From assembly GCA_050330195.1 (NCBI GenBank), contig JBHJOB010000020.1, positions 123,521-187,520 on the forward strand: a DNA stretch of 64,000 bases, given 5' to 3'. The notes under the pieces are model-generated. The model was not told where the DNA came from. It searched no databases and saw nothing but the letters and a program-made list of their open reading frames with translations. The translations under genes and the position numbers were made by a program. Shown in pieces: positions 62,074 through 64,000 of the stretch. This DNA comes from JAHQVI01 sp050330195 (GTDB lineage: Bacteria > Pseudomonadota > Alphaproteobacteria > Rhizobiales > Rhodomicrobiaceae). The stretch's first letter is position 1. Each line of letters begins with the position of its first letter.

Positions 62074-62979
62074 TTACGTCTGAGCGGGCCGCAGGATCCA
62101 GTTGAGCTGGTCGATGCCCGGCTGGTAATAATCCGTCAGCGTGCCGGTGAGCTGAAAGCCCTTTTGCGTCAATCCCTCGGTTGCTCCCGAAGCAAGGTCG
62201 GAAGGGATCGCGGCCAATACGAAGCGAGCGCCGTCCTTTCTTGCCGCATCGAGCAGCCTGTCCAGTTCCTCACCCGCATCGTGCGGATCAATTCCGAGCT
62301 GATATTCGCGCCAGGTGAGCACGACGCCATCATCGGTTTCCGCTGCCGGGAAGAGGTCGTCGAAGATCAGATTGCCGCTTTGCTCCGCGCCAGCCTGCCG
62401 GGACGGTTCCGCGAGTTGCAGGCCAAAGACATACCGCGCCTCGCCCGGCGCGAAATAATCGTCGATCTTCAATTCGAGCACGGCGCCGTTCTTCTGAAAC
62501 AGCGCCTTCGCGGGAGCGTAAATGTCCTCCCCATCCTCGGTGAAATCGCTGGTCGCCATGAAAAGCTTGCGGATCTTTGCCTTGCGGAGCTGGAAAAGCA
62601 GCCCGTCAAGCAGATGCTGTCCAAGGCCCTGACGGCGCTCATCTTCATCGACATAGGTCCAGGACAGCCAGCATACCGCTTCGGCCTCAGGGTCCTGCAC
62701 CGCGCCGGTCACACCCACGATCCTGCCATTGTCGATCGCGACGAACATTCCTTCCAGGGATTTCTGGAAACTCTCATGCGCATTCTCGGCGTCGTCGTCG
62801 TCATGCTGCTCGATTATGGCGACAACATCGTCAATGTCATTTGCGGTCATCGGCCTGACGAAACGCCCCTCCGCGGCGGCCGGATCGTGCTTCGGCTTGT
62901 TTCCGAATATCGAAAGTATCATTGAAGGTTGTTCCCCGTTCTTCGGTGCCGCGTAGCTCTTGAGGCGAAACATGGCCAT
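62074..62979 (-). CDS. GNAT-family N-acetyltransferase
   Basis: The 301-residue protein has a GNAT domain (about residues 38-165) with the acetyl-CoA motif VDEDERRQGLGQHLLDGLLF, and a second part (about 190-301) that may be a degenerate GNAT half. Substrate unknown. ATG at 62979 has GGCGGA upstream; ATG at 62922 (protein then starting MILSIFGNKP) is equally possible. Confidence 0.8.
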   Translation of the reverse strand: MAMFRLKSYAAPKNGEQPSMILSIFGNKPKHDPAAAEGRFVRPMTANDIDDVVAIIEQHDDDDAENAHESFQKSLEGMFVAIDNGRIVGVTGAVQDPEAEAVCWLSWTYVDEDERRQGLGQHLLDGLLFQLRKAKIRKLFMATSDFTEDGEDIYAPAKALFQKNGAVLELKIDDYFAPGEARYVFGLQLAEPSRQAGAEQSGNLIFDDLFPAAETDDGVVLTWREYQLGIDPHDAGEELDRLLDAARKDGARFVLAAIPSDLASGATEGLTQKGFQLTGTLTDYYQPGIDQLNWILRPAQT

Positions 62980-63040
62980 ATCGTGTCCGCCAGATCAGCA
63001 ATTGGAAAAGCCGAATTGCGCTGACGGAGCGGCAGCCGCT

Positions 63041-64000
63041 TCAAACGCGGGCAGCGGCAAGGCGTTGGCTGAGGTTCGACGCTTGCCCCTTGATCAGCGG
63101 AACGGCAAGGGACGCCAGAGCGGGCGCGGTCTGCACACCAAAACCGCCTTGTCCCGCGAACCAGAAAAAGCCTTCATGATTGCGGTCGAACCCGATGACG
63201 GGATGGCCGCTGGACGAGAAGGTTCTCAGGCCCGCCCAGCTTCGCTCAACGCGCTCCACGGCGACTGTCGTGTCCGCCTCGAAGCGGTGCAGTCCTTCGG
63301 CCAGCGTCATCTCATCTGCAAAGGCGTCGTGCGGCTCGACTTCCTCCTCCTCGGCGCAGGAAACCAGCAGGCTTCCCCCTTCCACCTTCGCATACCAGTC
63401 CAGCGGGAACGGTACGGTGAACGGAACCAGCGCGGCTTTGGCAAGCTCGTCCGGTAGCGGAAGAACCGCGATCGTCCGGCGTCTGACGCTAAGCCCGAGC
63501 GAGGGCACACCCGCCATGGCAGCGATATTGTCCGCCCAGCCCCCGGCGGCGTTGACGAGGAAGGGAGCGACGAACGTCTCGGTGCCGTTTTCGACATGCC
63601 ATAGCTCGTCCTTGCGGCTGATCGTCTTTATGTGCCTCTTGAACTCAACGCGCGCGCGATGGCGCCGTGCTTTTCGCAAATAGCCCTGCAGAAGGGCATC
63701 GACGTCGATATCGTGGACGTCCGCCTCGTAGGATGCTTCGACGAAACGGTCCGTCCGCAGGATCGGAAACAGCCGCTTTGCCTCCGCCAGATCGACCGGC
63801 GCGGTCCCGATCGCTCCCTGCATCTGCTTGCGGTAGGCCGCGAGGCCGTCTTCCCGCACGACCCGAAGCAGACCGCGCGGGGAAAGCAGCGGCGTCGGCC
63901 AGAACTGATCGTCCGGATCGTTGAACTGCGGCCGGCTTTCGCGCGACAGGGCGCGGATGGTGTCATTGCCGTAATTGGGCACGAACACCGCCGCCGAGCG
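63041..64000 (-). CDS. FAD-dependent oxidoreductase, DAO family (N-terminus outside window)
   Basis: The frame is open to the window edge, leaving about 319 residues of the C-terminal part. ERSAAVFVPNYGN-like sequence at the edge, FLVNAAGGWADNIAAMAG and the end motif GFFWFAGQGGFGVQTAPALA are typical of D-amino-acid-oxidase-fold enzymes such as glycine oxidase or D-amino-acid dehydrogenase. The substrate cannot be told without the first part. The GTG at 63988 is internal. Confidence 0.85.
   Translation of the reverse strand, partial: RSAAVFVPNYGNDTIRALSRESRPQFNDPDDQFWPTPLLSPRGLLRVVREDGLAAYRKQMQGAIGTAPVDLAEAKRLFPILRTDRFVEASYEADVHDIDVDALLQGYLRKARRHRARVEFKRHIKTISRKDELWHVENGTETFVAPFLVNAAGGWADNIAAMAGVPSLGLSVRRRTIAVLPLPDELAKAALVPFTVPFPLDWYAKVEGGSLLVSCAEEEEVEPHDAFADEMTLAEGLHRFEADTTVAVERVERSWAGLRTFSSSGHPVIGFDRNHEGFFWFAGQGGFGVQTAPALASLAVPLIKGQASNLSQRLAAARV

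Overview
The window is a GC-rich chromosomal segment of an alphaproteobacterium, most likely a member of the Hyphomicrobiales (Rhizobiales). The evidence is the conserved block aroA-cmk-rpsA-sppA-ihfB-lapA-ridA-trpF-trpB-trpA-accD-folC, a FYDLN-acid-domain protein next to aroA, a class II EPSP synthase, an AccD without its zinc-ribbon cysteines, and a CCA-encoding tRNA-Val(CAC). No rRNA, CRISPR array, phage or intact insertion sequence was seen. The genus cannot be named from this sequence.

Bases 1-15.5 kb form a stress, energy and low-oxygen block: the tail of an RND pump, an Hsp20 chaperone, glucokinase, a P-type cation ATPase, a group 3b-type NAD(P)-linked [NiFe] hydrogenase operon (hydB, a lone cyclic-nucleotide-binding-domain gene, hydG, hydD, hydA, maturation protease), a TreT-like trehalose synthase and PEP synthase. 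FNR-type boxes (TTGAY-N4-ATCAA) lie in the divergent hsp20/glk promoter and before the hydrogenase operon. A one-mismatch box precedes treT. A further perfect box lies at 55.25 kb. The block therefore looks like an oxygen-controlled regulon.

Bases 15.7-24 kb hold an AT-richer methyltransferase that looks acquired, a beta-hydroxyacid dehydrogenase, a CorB-type CBS protein, a phosphohexomutase, two tandem membrane retropepsin-like proteases and folC. A dispersed repeat starting at the stop codon occurs after treT and after both proteases.

Bases 24-35 kb are the conserved housekeeping block for fatty-acid, tryptophan and shikimate synthesis, ribosomal protein S1, IHF-beta and signal-peptide peptidase. 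Bases 35-47 kb carry L-2-hydroxyglutarate oxidase, a lipoprotein, a long TonB-like protein, a short autotransporter barrel, glutathione reductase, rpiA, a succinate-semialdehyde dehydrogenase, phosphoglycolate phosphatase and exported proteins of unknown role, ending at tRNA-Val.

Bases 47.6-64 kb are accessory and redox-rich: a periplasmic rhodanese with a TsuA-like transporter, a cupin, a broken shikimate dehydrogenase-like gene, an unrecognised multi-pass membrane protein, a Tat-exported sulfide:quinone-reductase-like flavoprotein with a DUF5368 partner behind an FNR box, an alanine/Na+ symporter, and a ferric-reductase-like flavoprotein divergent from a pentaheme cytochrome c with EF-hand-like loops. 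A membrane-anchored spermidine-synthase-like enzyme with a small EF-hand-like partner, an acetyltransferase and a truncated DAO-family oxidase close the window. Sulfur and electron-transfer genes dominate here.
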